Positions 17,840 to 25,674 are shown, counted from the stretch's first letter. The stretch is DNA of 64,000 bases from Lachnospiraceae bacterium MD329 (GCA_010206265.1 VIQV01000023.1:124001-188000), one strand, 5' to 3'. Notes: generated from the sequence alone by a model not told the origin. Numbers and translations are program-made.

Positions 17840-17849
17840 ATAAAAATAC

Positions 17850-17985
17850 GACTGCGCTTTGCCGTCTGCCGCTCCTTTTCCGAAAAAGGTCACGTTCGCA
17901 CAAGCTAAGCACTTGTAAACGCGAGCTTTTAACGCTTGACTTCTCACTACCAACCTTTTTCGGGTGCGCCTGCGGCGCTTTGGAC
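17850..17985. other. Structured, GC-richer intergenic island without a convincing gene
   Basis: This stretch is visibly richer in G+C than its surroundings. It holds a perfect 11-base inverted repeat, CCGAAAAAGGT at 17880-17890 and ACCTTTTTCGG at 17953-17963, with further short pairings inside (CAAGC/GCTTG) and outside (GCCGC/GCGGC). Both strands are nominally open, but the readings show no recognisable protein and one crosses the tRNA. It may be an RNA, a dispersed intergenic repeat or a remnant of an element inserted beside the tRNA. Confidence 0.5.
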
Positions 17986-18015
17986 TGACAGTAAAATCGT
18001 AACACCTGTTCAGTT

Positions 18016-18054
18016 AAAAAGGCTAAAACTTATTTTTTTGTTTTGAGCCTTTTT
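18016..18054. terminator. Bidirectional hairpin at the end of the small conserved gene
   Basis: Near-perfect inverted repeat: AAAAAGGCTAAAAC at 18016-18029 pairs with GTTTTGAGCCTTTTT at 18040-18054. The stop codon of the minus-strand small gene lies inside the stem, so on that strand it ends the transcript in U residues. Confidence 0.6.
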
Positions 18055-18241
18055 CAATTCTTTCCAAAATTTTCAAATATTCTGAAATTCTGTACTCTCG
18101 AATCGGCATAGGTCTGTTATTGTCAAAGTATAATACCAACGCCGGAGAAATCCCATTCCAATTATCAACTATTTCATAATGAATAAAATGTCCTTCGGCA
18201 ATAAGTTTTTTAGCTTTAGCGTGATAATTAAAATATGACAT
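18023..18241 (-). CDS. Small conserved protein of unknown function (72 aa)
   Basis: The 72-residue reading from MSYFNYHAKAKKLI is preferred over an in-frame ATG 33 bases earlier, because AGGAG sits 9 bases before the internal ATG. The conserved core ISPALVLYFDNNRPMPIREYR resembles a family of ~70-residue clostridial proteins often labelled 'thermostable hemolysin delta-VPH'. I regard that label as an unreliable transfer and see no signal peptide or membrane segment. It follows the sensor kinase gene on the same strand by 66 bases. Function unknown. Confidence 0.65.
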   Translation of the reverse strand: MSYFNYHAKAKKLIAEGHFIHYEIVDNWNGISPALVLYFDNNRPMPIREYRISEYLKILERIEKGSKQKNKF

Positions 18242-18307
18242 AACAGTACACTCCTGAAATTTTATATACTTCAAGATAGTGTTTCCATTTATCTCTTCAA
18301 ATAAACT

Positions 18308-19627
18308 TTATAAAAAATCATACGGCAGCTTTAATACAACGCAAAAGCCATTGTTATTTTCAGCCTTAAATTCGCCACCGTGTGCAAGAATTATCTTATA
18401 AGCAATAGGCAGCCCCAATCCGTGATTTGTCTTAGGTATCTCAGAAATATTATTCAATATTTCCACAGGCACTCCGCTGCCGTTATCCGAAATTTTAATA
18501 ATCACAAAATTATTGGGTTTATCTGTTTTTTCCATAATACTTATTCGGCAATCCTCATTATGCACAATACTGTTATTAATAATATTAAATACCGCACGTT
18601 CTATAAGATTTTCATCACCTAATATGACTGCTTTTTCATCATCTAAATCAAGCTGTATATCAGCCTGTCTGTTGCTGTTTATAATGTCGGTTACAACACG
18701 TCGCAAAAGCGAACATACATTTAATTCTGACACTCTTAACGGCTGCATATCATATTCAAGCGCCGAAATTAAATTTAAATCCTCCACAAGCTTTTTGATT
18801 TTCATAGTCTGCGCTGTTATGGCTTGTAATTTTAAATACTCATCTTCTGACATATCCGCATTTTCTGAAAGTTCCTCGGCATAACCCAGTATTACTGCCA
18901 AAGGTGTTCTTATATCGTGCGACACGCCTGCAATCCAGTTTGAACGCGCTGTATCGCGTTGAGATATTACAGAATTTTTATATTGCATTTTCTGTGATGT
19001 TTTATTAAGACTGTGCGTTACTGCCTTTAACATCCCCCGCTCCTTTAAATTTACCGGCTTTTCATCTTTCAGACCTTTAATCGCAGTCATAATCATTTTT
19101 ATGTTCTTATATATGCCCGTACCTAAAAAACAGGCAAGAATTGCTGCTATACATACATTCAACAGCAATACAATCATTACCTTTTGCGGTAAGGAATTAA
19201 ACCACGCCATTGAATATTCCATATCATATTTACCTACCGAACCTTTAGGATAACCCAGAACAAAAAGTCCGTATTGTTCGGTACGAACATATACAGGATA
19301 GTCATTTAAAAACCACTTTGTCATTTTTGCCACATCATTTATAGAATAACGCGTCGGAATATCGTCAGGCATATTAACCTCCCAGATAACTTCACCGTCT
19401 GAATCAATCAGAATACACCACGCTCCGTCAGGTATGTCAACTATACGTCTTTCGTTATACGCCGTTGAAATATCCTCAAGTATATATATAGGCTGACTTC
19501 CGTACAATTTATTTGTATCGCTTAATGTTAATGCAAATCCTAAAAAATTCAGTATCAGTAAAAAAATTGACGTAACAACCGAAATCAGAACAATACAGGT
19601 ATAAATTTTAATAATCGTTTTCTTCAT
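18308..19627 (-). CDS. Sensor histidine kinase (LanK/CprK-like)
   Basis: 439 residues. One membrane helix at about 10-35, an external domain of roughly 110 residues, and a second helix at about 148-170. The HisKA box SHDIRTPLAVILGYAEEL holds the phospho-His at 237, and the ATPase domain has the N-box (NIINNSIVHNE), the G1 box ISDNGSGVP and NHGLGLPIAYKI. It overlaps the upstream response regulator by 20 bases. The divergent ABC operon looks like a lantibiotic/cationic-peptide exporter, so this kinase probably senses such a peptide or envelope stress (inference from the NisK/CprK arrangement). Confidence 0.88.
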   Translation of the reverse strand: MKKTIIKIYTCIVLISVVTSIFLLILNFLGFALTLSDTNKLYGSQPIYILEDISTAYNERRIVDIPDGAWCILIDSDGEVIWEVNMPDDIPTRYSINDVAKMTKWFLNDYPVYVRTEQYGLFVLGYPKGSVGKYDMEYSMAWFNSLPQKVMIVLLLNVCIAAILACFLGTGIYKNIKMIMTAIKGLKDEKPVNLKERGMLKAVTHSLNKTSQKMQYKNSVISQRDTARSNWIAGVSHDIRTPLAVILGYAEELSENADMSEDEYLKLQAITAQTMKIKKLVEDLNLISALEYDMQPLRVSELNVCSLLRRVVTDIINSNRQADIQLDLDDEKAVILGDENLIERAVFNIINNSIVHNEDCRISIMEKTDKPNNFVIIKISDNGSGVPVEILNNISEIPKTNHGLGLPIAYKIILAHGGEFKAENNNGFCVVLKLPYDFL

Positions 19628-20324
19628 CTCTAAGCACTAGCTTATATCCAAGCCCTTTCGCTGTAATTATATGCCGGGGATTTGACGGTTCAAGCTCAAG
19701 CTTTTTACGCAGACGCCGTATATGAACCATTAATGTATTTTCATAGCCATAGTATTCATCTCCCCAAGCGGCAAAACAAAGCGCGTCATTAGTTACAATA
19801 CGATTCTTATTCTCATAGAGCTTTTTTAATAATATTATTTCCTTTGCCGTAAGCTGTATTTCATCATTAGCTAAAATAACCAGAGCATTACCAATATCAA
19901 TCTCTCTGTCAGACAATACAATACGCTCTTCTATGTCTGTCGTTTTATACGTCCTTTTTAAAACGGCAGTAACACGGAGCGCAAATTCCTTCATTAAAAA
20001 CGGTTTTACAATATAATCATCAGCGCCTAAACCAAGTCCGAACAGTCTGTCATTATCGCCTCCTCTTGCTGTAAGAAAAATAACGGGACTGTCTGTAACG
20101 CGCTTAAAATCTCTGTACAAGTCAAAACCGTTTCCATCAGGCAGGTTAACGTCCAGCACAAAAAGCGAAATATTGTTCTCGTGCTGTATAACACTTGCCT
20201 CCTCGCAGCTTGACGCGGTATATATATGATAAAATCCCTCTCTTATCAGACTGTTTTTAAGCAGTCCCAAAAGTTCGGTTTCATCATCTACTATCAATAT
20301 TTTCTTATTTAATATTTCCTGCAT
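19608..20324 (-). CDS. OmpR-family response regulator
   Basis: 238 residues from the ATG at 20324 (MQEILNKKILIVDDE), preferred over one 12 bases earlier because a GGTG site precedes it at 6 bases. The receiver domain has DDE near 13-15, phospho-acceptor Asp58 (FVLDVNLPDG), Thr in FLTARGG, and Lys in YIVKPF. The winged-helix DNA-binding domain has the LMVHIRRLRKKLE recognition helix. It forms a pair with the kinase encoded downstream and probably controls the divergent ABC genes. Three 11-base-spaced TAAG repeats in the shared intergenic region are candidate binding sites. Confidence 0.9.
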   Translation of the reverse strand: MQEILNKKILIVDDETELLGLLKNSLIREGFYHIYTASSCEEASVIQHENNISLFVLDVNLPDGNGFDLYRDFKRVTDSPVIFLTARGGDNDRLFGLGLGADDYIVKPFLMKEFALRVTAVLKRTYKTTDIEERIVLSDREIDIGNALVILANDEIQLTAKEIILLKKLYENKNRIVTNDALCFAAWGDEYYGYENTLMVHIRRLRKKLELEPSNPRHIITAKGLGYKLVLRDEENDY

Positions 20325-20385
20325 AATCATCACCATTCTTATTATACAACGTTGGATTCAAAAAATAAAGCGATTTTGTTAACAT

Positions 20386-20412
20386 TTAAGGTTTATGTAA
20401 GATTAAATTAAG
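20386..20412 (+). promoter_or_regulatory. 11-base-spaced direct repeats, candidate response-regulator operator
   Basis: TTAAG, GTAAG and TTAAG start at 20386, 20397 and 20408, one per helical turn. This is the usual arrangement for OmpR-family dimers. They lie in the 156-base region between the divergent regulator and ABC genes, just upstream of an AT-rich TATATGATATTATG stretch that could serve as -10. Confidence 0.5.
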
Positions 20413-20480
20413 TTTTCGGAAAGGTTTATATGATATTATGTGTATGTCACAAGATATTCATATTGAAAGGATTGATTAAA

Positions 20481-21209
20481 ATGGAAATTGTAAAAACTCA
20501 GCGCCTTACAAAGACTTACGGTGATTTTAAGGCTGTAGATACGCTTGATATGAGCGTATCAGAAAATCATATCTACGGCTTTTTAGGACCTAACGGTGCA
20601 GGAAAATCAACAACACTGAAAATGCTGCTGGGACTGGCAAAGCCTACAGGCGGTATTATAAGTATTTTCGGCAAGGAATTTAACGGCCGTAACCGTATTA
20701 ATATACTAAAACACGTCGGCTCGCTTATTGAATCACCGTCGTATTACGGACATCTTACCGCAACAGAAAATCTAAGGATTTTACAGACCATTCTGGACGT
20801 GCCTCGTGCAAACATTGAAAAAGTATTAAAGATTGTACGCCTCGACAGACAGGCAGGGAAAAAGGTATCACAATATTCGCTCGGTATGAAACAGCGTTTA
20901 GGTCTGGCGTCAGCTATGCTTGCTTTTCCGAGATTACTTATATTAGACGAGCCTACAAACGGGCTGGACCCTGCAGGTATACAGGAAATGCGCGAGCTTA
21001 TATGCTCACTTCCTAAGGAATATGGTATGACTGTAATCGTATCAAGTCATCTGCTTTCCGAAATAGACCAGATGGCTGAAGATATAGGAATAATCGCAAA
21101 CGGGCGTATGAAATATCAGGGTACTCTTGATTTACTTCATAACCTCGATACCTCGAAATCACTTGAGGAAATATTCCTTGACCTTACAGGAAAAGAGGTA
21201 AGTCTGTAA
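20481..21209 (+). CDS. ABC transporter ATPase, lantibiotic/peptide exporter type (LanF/CprA-like)
   Basis: 242 residues. Walker A GPNGAGKST near 37-45, signature YSLGMKQRLGLA, Walker B LLILDEPTNGLDP, and a switch His in VSSHLLSEI. The LIESPSYYGHLTATENL segment is typical of the BcrA/LanF branch. The ATG at 20481 has AAGGA 9 bases ahead, so an in-frame start at 20430 is not used here. The next gene starts within its stop codon (TAATG). It powers the two membrane proteins that follow. Export of cationic antimicrobial peptides or immunity to them is the family role; the substrate is not shown. Confidence 0.9.
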   Translation: MEIVKTQRLTKTYGDFKAVDTLDMSVSENHIYGFLGPNGAGKSTTLKMLLGLAKPTGGIISIFGKEFNGRNRINILKHVGSLIESPSYYGHLTATENLRILQTILDVPRANIEKVLKIVRLDRQAGKKVSQYSLGMKQRLGLASAMLAFPRLLILDEPTNGLDPAGIQEMRELICSLPKEYGMTVIVSSHLLSEIDQMAEDIGIIANGRMKYQGTLDLLHNLDTSKSLEEIFLDLTGKEVSL

Positions 21210-21967
21210 TGAAACTTTTAAAATGCGAATACTTAAAAACACGAAAAAGGTATGTATGGCTAACCGCATTGATTATAACCGCATTTTGTCTTATATGGAC
21301 ACTGCACGGTAATTATAATGATTTTATTCTCGACAATGGCTGGATGATGTTCCTATACCAATTGCCGATAATAAACACACTGTTCCTGCCCATACTTGCA
21401 ATGGTAATTGCGTCACGTCTTGCAGATATTGAGCATAAAGGTGTAATGCTAAAACAATTATGTCCTATTACCGAAAAAGGCAGACTGTTTGACGCCAAGC
21501 TTTTATACGGGCTTTTGATTATGACAGTTTCGCTTGTTATTATGTACACTGGAATTGTTGTAGGTTGTAATTTTATAGGTTTTAGGAGTGAATTTCCCGT
21601 CAGGCTTTACGCAATATTTTTTCTGTTTACCGCAACAACCACCTTTGTAATTTACATTTTACAGCACACACTGTCGCTCTTGATTAAAAATCAGATAATT
21701 CCGTTCTTCATAGGAATTATCGGTGAATTTATTGGCATAATTTCATTGTTTCTGCCGTCAGCGCCGATTCTTAGAAAAAGTATTATATGGGGTTATTACG
21801 GCGTATTGGGCTTTGTCGGAATGTTCGGCTGGGATAAGGATTCACGCTATGCCAACGCATACTTTGAGGTTATGCATATAGACTGGACATTCTGGTGTGT
21901 GCTGATTGCCTGCGGAATTTTGATTTATATAATCGGACGAAAAATATTTTGTAAAAAGGAGATTTAA
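21209..21967 (+). CDS. ABC-2 type permease subunit (LanE/CprB-like)
   Basis: 252 residues with six predicted membrane segments (for example near 15-30, 45-70, 100-125, 135-160, 167-190 and 228-247). MKLLKCEYLKTRKRYVW is the usual cytoplasmic start of this ABC-2 branch. Translationally coupled to the ATPase (TAATG overlap), with the second permease 3 bases downstream. It forms the membrane channel together with that protein. Confidence 0.85.
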   Translation: MKLLKCEYLKTRKRYVWLTALIITAFCLIWTLHGNYNDFILDNGWMMFLYQLPIINTLFLPILAMVIASRLADIEHKGVMLKQLCPITEKGRLFDAKLLYGLLIMTVSLVIMYTGIVVGCNFIGFRSEFPVRLYAIFFLFTATTTFVIYILQHTLSLLIKNQIIPFFIGIIGEFIGIISLFLPSAPILRKSIIWGYYGVLGFVGMFGWDKDSRYANAYFEVMHIDWTFWCVLIACGILIYIIGRKIFCKKEI

Positions 21968-21970
21968 ACT

Positions 21971-22702
21971 ATGATTTTAAAAATTTTGCGTGCAGATAAA
22001 ATGAAACTTCGCCGCTCGCCCGTATGGATTGCATTTCTGTTGGTACCTCTTGTACCTGCCTTTCTCGGAACGGCTAATTATCTTAATAATTTAGAGCTTT
22101 TAACAAGTGAATGGTACAGTTTATGGACGCAGCATACATTGTTTACAGGCTATATATTTCTGCCTGTAATACTCGGAATTTACTGTTCTTACCTTATGCG
22201 GCTTGAACATAATAACCGAAACTGGAATAATGTGCTTACTATGCCTGCAAACCCTGCATTATTTTTTCTTTCAAAGGTTATTATTGCGTCGATAATGCTT
22301 GTATTTACAGGTATATGGATTTCTGTTCTGTTTGTAATATCAGGTAAAATAGCCGGTATTACAGCTCCTGTCCCCTATGGTCAGCTTTCTTTGTGGATTT
22401 CGGGCGGAATACTCGGCGGAATGGTTATGATAAGTATACAACTGCTTCTGTCAATGCTCATAAAGAGCTTTGCAATTCCGATTGGCATTTCCCTTGCAGG
22501 CGGTTTCAGCGGTTTGGTCGTTTTATCCAAAGGATTCGGGCATATTTACCCGTACGCTCTTATGGCTTTCGGAATGAAATCAAATAATAATATGCAGCAG
22601 ATTTCTCAGGGTGATTACGGTCAGTTTGTGATTGTCTGTATTATATATATCCTGTTGTTTACTATTATAGGTGGTACAATAATCAAAAAGAAAGAACTAT
22701 AA
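21971..22702 (+). CDS. ABC-2 type permease subunit (LanG/CprC-like)
   Basis: 243 residues with six predicted membrane helices. It starts MILKILRADKMKLRRSPVW and contains the RLEHNNRNWNNVLTMP segment characteristic of LanG/BcrB-type permeases. It is the last gene of the three-gene exporter and is followed by a strong terminator. Its similarity in layout to the preceding permease suggests an old duplication. Confidence 0.85.
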   Translation: MILKILRADKMKLRRSPVWIAFLLVPLVPAFLGTANYLNNLELLTSEWYSLWTQHTLFTGYIFLPVILGIYCSYLMRLEHNNRNWNNVLTMPANPALFFLSKVIIASIMLVFTGIWISVLFVISGKIAGITAPVPYGQLSLWISGGILGGMVMISIQLLLSMLIKSFAIPIGISLAGGFSGLVVLSKGFGHIYPYALMAFGMKSNNNMQQISQGDYGQFVIVCIIYILLFTIIGGTIIKKKEL

Positions 22703-22708
22703 AAACCA

Positions 22709-22740
22709 AAAAGCAGTGGATTTTATCCACTGCTTTTCTT
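22709..22740 (+). terminator. Terminator of the ABC exporter operon
   Basis: Hairpin AAAGCAGTGGA-ttttatt-loop-TCCACTGCTTT followed by TCTT. It starts 7 bases after the permease stop codon. Confidence 0.85.
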
Positions 22741-22815
22741 AAAATAAGGGGGTTTTAACCGACAAAATCGGTTTAATGTATTTTGTGAGGTCATTTATAT
22801 TTTTACCCTTATTTT
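22741..22815. other. Closed-stem structured intergenic element
   Basis: A perfect 10-base outer stem (AAAATAAGGG at 22741-22750, CCCTTATTTT at 22806-22815) encloses an inner hairpin AACCGA-caaaa-TCGGTT (22757-22773). It lies between a terminator and the 3' end of rhaM, so it may simply end the minus-strand transcript. The multi-part closed stem looks more like a structured RNA or repeat than a plain terminator. Confidence 0.4.
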
Positions 22816-22835
22816 GAAAATTATTCATATTTTCT

Positions 22836-23150
22836 TCAATCTAAATGAAACAGTAAGTCAAGGTCAGTTGATACAGGACTGTTATCGGGATTTGTTTCCA
22901 TAATATCCGCCATAAAGTCCCACCATTTTCTATTGATTGCGGTATCAGCACCCTTTGCCCACAATTCTTCGTCTTCAATTTCAATATATCCGAAAAGTGT
23001 AAGCGTGTCTTTGTCAAGATAAATCGAATAATTCCTGCCGCCGTGTTCGTGAATCATATCCTTCATTTCCTGCCAAAGCTCATTATGTCTTTTTTCGTAT
23101 TCTGCCTCCATTCCCTCATATAACTTCATTTTAAAGCCCTTGTGTATCAT
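22836..23150 (-). CDS. rhaM: L-rhamnose mutarotase
   Basis: 104 residues, exactly the length of the E. coli enzyme. The conserved blocks are YEKRHNELW, HGGRNYSIYLD, KWWDFMADIM and NPDNSPVS. It interconverts the alpha and beta anomers of L-rhamnose, speeding entry into rhamnose catabolism. It follows the SCIFF maturase by 18 bases on the same strand with its own AAGGAGG site. The link is probably one of read-through only, but rhamnose use fits the GH105 and rhamnogalacturonan-type esterase near 58-62 kb. Confidence 0.92.
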   Translation of the reverse strand: MIHKGFKMKLYEGMEAEYEKRHNELWQEMKDMIHEHGGRNYSIYLDKDTLTLFGYIEIEDEELWAKGADTAINRKWWDFMADIMETNPDNSPVSTDLDLLFHLD

Positions 23151-23168
23151 TTTAATTCCTCCTTAAAA

Positions 23169-24542
23169 TTATTTACTCAGCTTTTTATGCGCCTCAATTG
23201 CAATTGAACATTCCAGACGCTTTTTTTCAAATTCACACGCAAGTTCATATGGCTTATTAATATCACCGTTAAAATTAAACGCATTAGCGCTGCAGCCGCC
23301 GCTGCAATAGAACTTTGCAAAACAGCTTTTACACTTTTCCTTTGTATATACGTTCGAACGTTCAAAATGAGTTTTAATTTCATTATCTATTGTACCGTCA
23401 TACACATTTCCCATTTTGAAATCAGTATTTCCGACAAACTGATGACACGGATAAATATCACCTTCGGGAGTTACTGCAAGATATTCGTGTCCTGCACCGC
23501 AGCCCGAAAGACGTTTAACTGCACATGGTCCCTGATCAAGGTCAACCATAAAGTGAAAAAAGTTAAATCCTTTTCCCTCACCATAACGTTTTACATACTC
23601 TTCTGTCAGTTTATCATACTCTTTTAATACAGTATCAATATGTTTGGACGTAAGAGCATAATCTTCTGTTTCAGGAGCTACGACAGGCTCAACGCTCGTC
23701 TGCTTAAAGCCTAAATCAGCGAGGTGAATTACGTCCTTTGCAAAGTCGACGTTATGTGCCGTAAATGTACCTCGTACATAATAGTTATCCTGGTTTCTGC
23801 TCTCAGCTAAATCCTGAAACTTCGGAACAATCGTATCATATGAACCGCTGCCGTCAACACGATAACGCATTCTGTCGTTCGTTTCCTTCGTTCCGTCAAT
23901 CGAAAGTACAACGTTTGACATATTTTCATTTATGTAAGATTTAATTTCATCATTTAAAAGTATTCCGTTTGTCGTTATTGTAAAGCGGAAATTTTTATTA
24001 TGCAGTTTACCCTGTTCTTTGGCATATTCGGTAATTTCTTTTACTACCTCAAAATTCATAAGCGGTTCACCGCCGAAATAGTCAATTTCAATATTATGCC
24101 TGTTTCCGCTGTTAGCAATCACAAAATCAATTGCCTTTTTACCGGTTTCAGAACTCATAAGACTTCTTCCGCCGTGAAATTCACCCGTATCTGCAAAACA
24201 GTATTTGCACCTTAAATTACAGTCGTGCGCGACGTGCAGGCATAAAGCCTTAACTACAGACTGCTTATTCCAGTTTTGTGCAATATCCTTATAGCAGTCG
24301 TCGGTAAAAAGCTGTCCGTTTTCGTACAGTCCGCATATCTCTTTGTAACTTTCTTCAATTTCATCATAACCATACTTATTCTTTAACGGTTTTACAACTT
24401 CATAAGGACACGTTTCTGATACCTGAAACGGTTCATTTATATAATCAAGCATATCATACATCACATCATCAACAACGTGAACTGCGCCTGAATATACGTC
24501 CATTACTATATTTAGTCCCAATTGCTTATACTTATGTATCAC
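23169..24542 (-). CDS. scfB: Radical SAM thioether (SCIFF) maturase, SPASM family
   Basis: 457 residues from a GTG at 24542 (VIHKYKQLGLNIV). An ATG exists 78 bases upstream, but it has no ribosome site, while GAGGAG lies 9 bases before the GTG. The start also then matches the family, which usually opens MIHKY. The radical SAM motif CNLRCKYC supplies Cys108, 112 and 115, and the C-terminal SPASM/twitch cysteines appear in CAVKRLSGCG, PCHQF, CKSCFAKFYCSGGC and CEFEKKRLEC. Such enzymes install Cys-to-Thr/other thioether links in the 46-47-residue SCIFF peptide, whose gene is 94 bases upstream. Cytoplasmic, Fe-S dependent. Confidence 0.92.
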   Translation of the reverse strand: MIHKYKQLGLNIVMDVYSGAVHVVDDVMYDMLDYINEPFQVSETCPYEVVKPLKNKYGYDEIEESYKEICGLYENGQLFTDDCYKDIAQNWNKQSVVKALCLHVAHDCNLRCKYCFADTGEFHGGRSLMSSETGKKAIDFVIANSGNRHNIEIDYFGGEPLMNFEVVKEITEYAKEQGKLHNKNFRFTITTNGILLNDEIKSYINENMSNVVLSIDGTKETNDRMRYRVDGSGSYDTIVPKFQDLAESRNQDNYYVRGTFTAHNVDFAKDVIHLADLGFKQTSVEPVVAPETEDYALTSKHIDTVLKEYDKLTEEYVKRYGEGKGFNFFHFMVDLDQGPCAVKRLSGCGAGHEYLAVTPEGDIYPCHQFVGNTDFKMGNVYDGTIDNEIKTHFERSNVYTKEKCKSCFAKFYCSGGCSANAFNFNGDINKPYELACEFEKKRLECSIAIEAHKKLSK

Positions 24543-24636
24543 TTTAAAAAACTCCTCATTACAGCATATTAACAGAAAATCACCGACTATATAAGCCGAT
24601 GATTGACTTTTGATGTTCATTTATTCGGCAAAACAA

Positions 24637-24780
24637 TTAGTTTGCTTTCTCACATTTTTGGTTTGCAACTGTGCACGATGTCTTGCAAGCTGACTGGCAG
24701 GAAGTCTGACATTCGCCGCAGCCGCCGTGTACTGCTGATTCCTTCAAATTAGCTTTGTTAAGTGTCTGAACGTGTTTCAT
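24637..24780 (-). CDS. scfA: SCIFF peptide (six cysteines in forty-five residues)
   Basis: A 47-residue peptide beginning MKHVQTLNKANLKESAVHGG, with cysteines at 21, 24, 28, 32, 36 and 43. This is the substrate of the adjacent radical SAM maturase and is nearly universal in Clostridia. GGAGGAG lies 8 bases before the ATG, and a strong sigma-A promoter lies 40-70 bases upstream. Its biological role is not settled. Confidence 0.95.
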   Translation of the reverse strand: MKHVQTLNKANLKESAVHGGCGECQTSCQSACKTSCTVANQKCEKAN

Positions 24781-24819
24781 CACTAACTCCTCCTTATATG
24801 TAAACTTTTTAATGGACTA

Positions 24820-24848
24820 ATTGTATCATACTTTGACAAAAAAGTCAA
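24820..24848 (-). promoter_or_regulatory. Sigma-A promoter of the SCIFF gene
   Basis: Minus strand: -35 TTGACT (24848-24843), 17-base spacer, -10 TACAAT (24825-24820). The -35 lies within TTGAC-tttttt-GTCAA, a small palindrome that could also act as an operator. Confidence 0.8.
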
Positions 24849-24853
24849 TATTC

Positions 24854-25210
24854 TTATTTCCCTATTATGGAACCTAAAAATCCTGTTGCAAATATACCTA
24901 TTATAATAAGAGCCAGTCTGCTGTTAAACATCGGCATACCATTCAGGACAAATGAAATTCCAGTAAGCACAACTGCATATATAAGGCACATCATTAATGC
25001 GTGAATAAGAGCTTTCTGCTGTACAGCCTTTGAAACAAGAATTGCGCCTAAAAGCACACCTACCCCCACAGCTCCATATGCGCAGCCCAATAACACATTT
25101 TCTGAAATTGATGTAAAAAACGCCAGCAACGCTAATATAAATATCACGGCAAACGTAATCAGAAGTGAAAACACCGTGGCTTTTATCACCCCTTTAATAT
25201 GTATACCCAT
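24854..25210 (-). CDS. TIGR04086-like small membrane protein
   Basis: 118 residues with four predicted membrane helices (about 10-32, 38-60, 66-88, 92-115). The GCAYGAVGVGVLLGAILVSKAVQQKALIHA region, glycine-rich with a short polar break, matches the small TIGR04086 family commonly next to yajC and SCIFF genes in Clostridia. Function unknown. Its ribosome site (AGGGAGG) is built into the downstream arm of a hairpin. Confidence 0.75.
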   Translation of the reverse strand: MGIHIKGVIKATVFSLLITFAVIFILALLAFFTSISENVLLGCAYGAVGVGVLLGAILVSKAVQQKALIHALMMCLIYAVVLTGISFVLNGMPMFNSRLALIIIGIFATGFLGSIIGK

Positions 25211-25252
25211 AAAAAAACCTCCCTAATATTTTATTATATATATATTAGGGAG
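25211..25252 (-). promoter_or_regulatory. Hairpin enclosing the ribosome-binding site, terminator-like
   Basis: On the minus strand an 11-base perfect inverted repeat, CTCCCTAATAT (25252-25242) and ATATTAGGGAG (25229-25219), is followed by seven T and then the ATG at 25210. The downstream arm contains the AGGGAGG ribosome site. The same element could terminate yajC transcription or block translation of the membrane-protein gene. Confidence 0.65.
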
Positions 25253-25275
25253 ATTTAATTTTTATACTTATCCAA

Positions 25276-25674
25276 TTAGTTTTTAGATGATTCAACTGCC
25301 TTTACAGCATCTCTTTCCATCTTTATAATAGATTTTTCGTCCTGTGTACCAATGTTGCCTGTTTCAATGAATACAAATTCATCCTTGATTTTTGCAACTT
25401 TACCGCATATACCGCCGATAGTCACTACCTTATCACCGACCTTCATTGCGTTAATCATTGCCTTTGCTTCCTTTTCACGCTTTCTCTGCGGTCTTATCAT
25501 CATAAAATACAATAGTACTATAATAATAACAGGAAATAGCAACGATACTCCCATACTCATTGTTGAATTAGGTCCTTGCGGCGCCTGCTGTCCTGTCTGA
25601 GTTCCTGTAGCCTGAGTTTGAGCTGCAGCGTTCTCACCTTCGGCAAAAACAACTGTTTCTAAAATATTTGTCAT
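25276..25674 (-). CDS. yajC: Preprotein translocase accessory subunit YajC
   Basis: 132 residues. A Gln/Thr-rich N-terminal extension (about 1-40) precedes one membrane helix (VSLLFPVIIIVLLYFMMIRPQ) and the conserved RPQRKREKEAKAMINAMKVGDKVVTIGGICGKV block. It associates with SecDF in the membrane. AAGGAG site before the ATG. The N-terminal extension is longer than in most YajC proteins. Confidence 0.93.
   Translation of the reverse strand: MTNILETVVFAEGENAAAQTQATGTQTGQQAPQGPNSTMSMGVSLLFPVIIIVLLYFMMIRPQRKREKEAKAMINAMKVGDKVVTIGGICGKVAKIKDEFVFIETGNIGTQDEKSIIKMERDAVKAVESSKN

Noticed and set aside
17636-17953. 105-residue minus-strand reading containing WDSNPRM and RPPLH segments
   Set aside because: This is the familiar false protein made by reading across a serine tRNA gene; it overlaps tRNA-Ser completely and has no ribosome site.
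17671-17988. 105-residue plus-strand reading over the same region
   Set aside because: It also runs through the tRNA and the structured island, with no start signal and no recognisable similarity.
20337-20480. Extra small gene between the divergent regulator and exporter genes
   Set aside because: Only AT-rich promoter-like sequence and the phased repeats are present; no open frame with a ribosome site.
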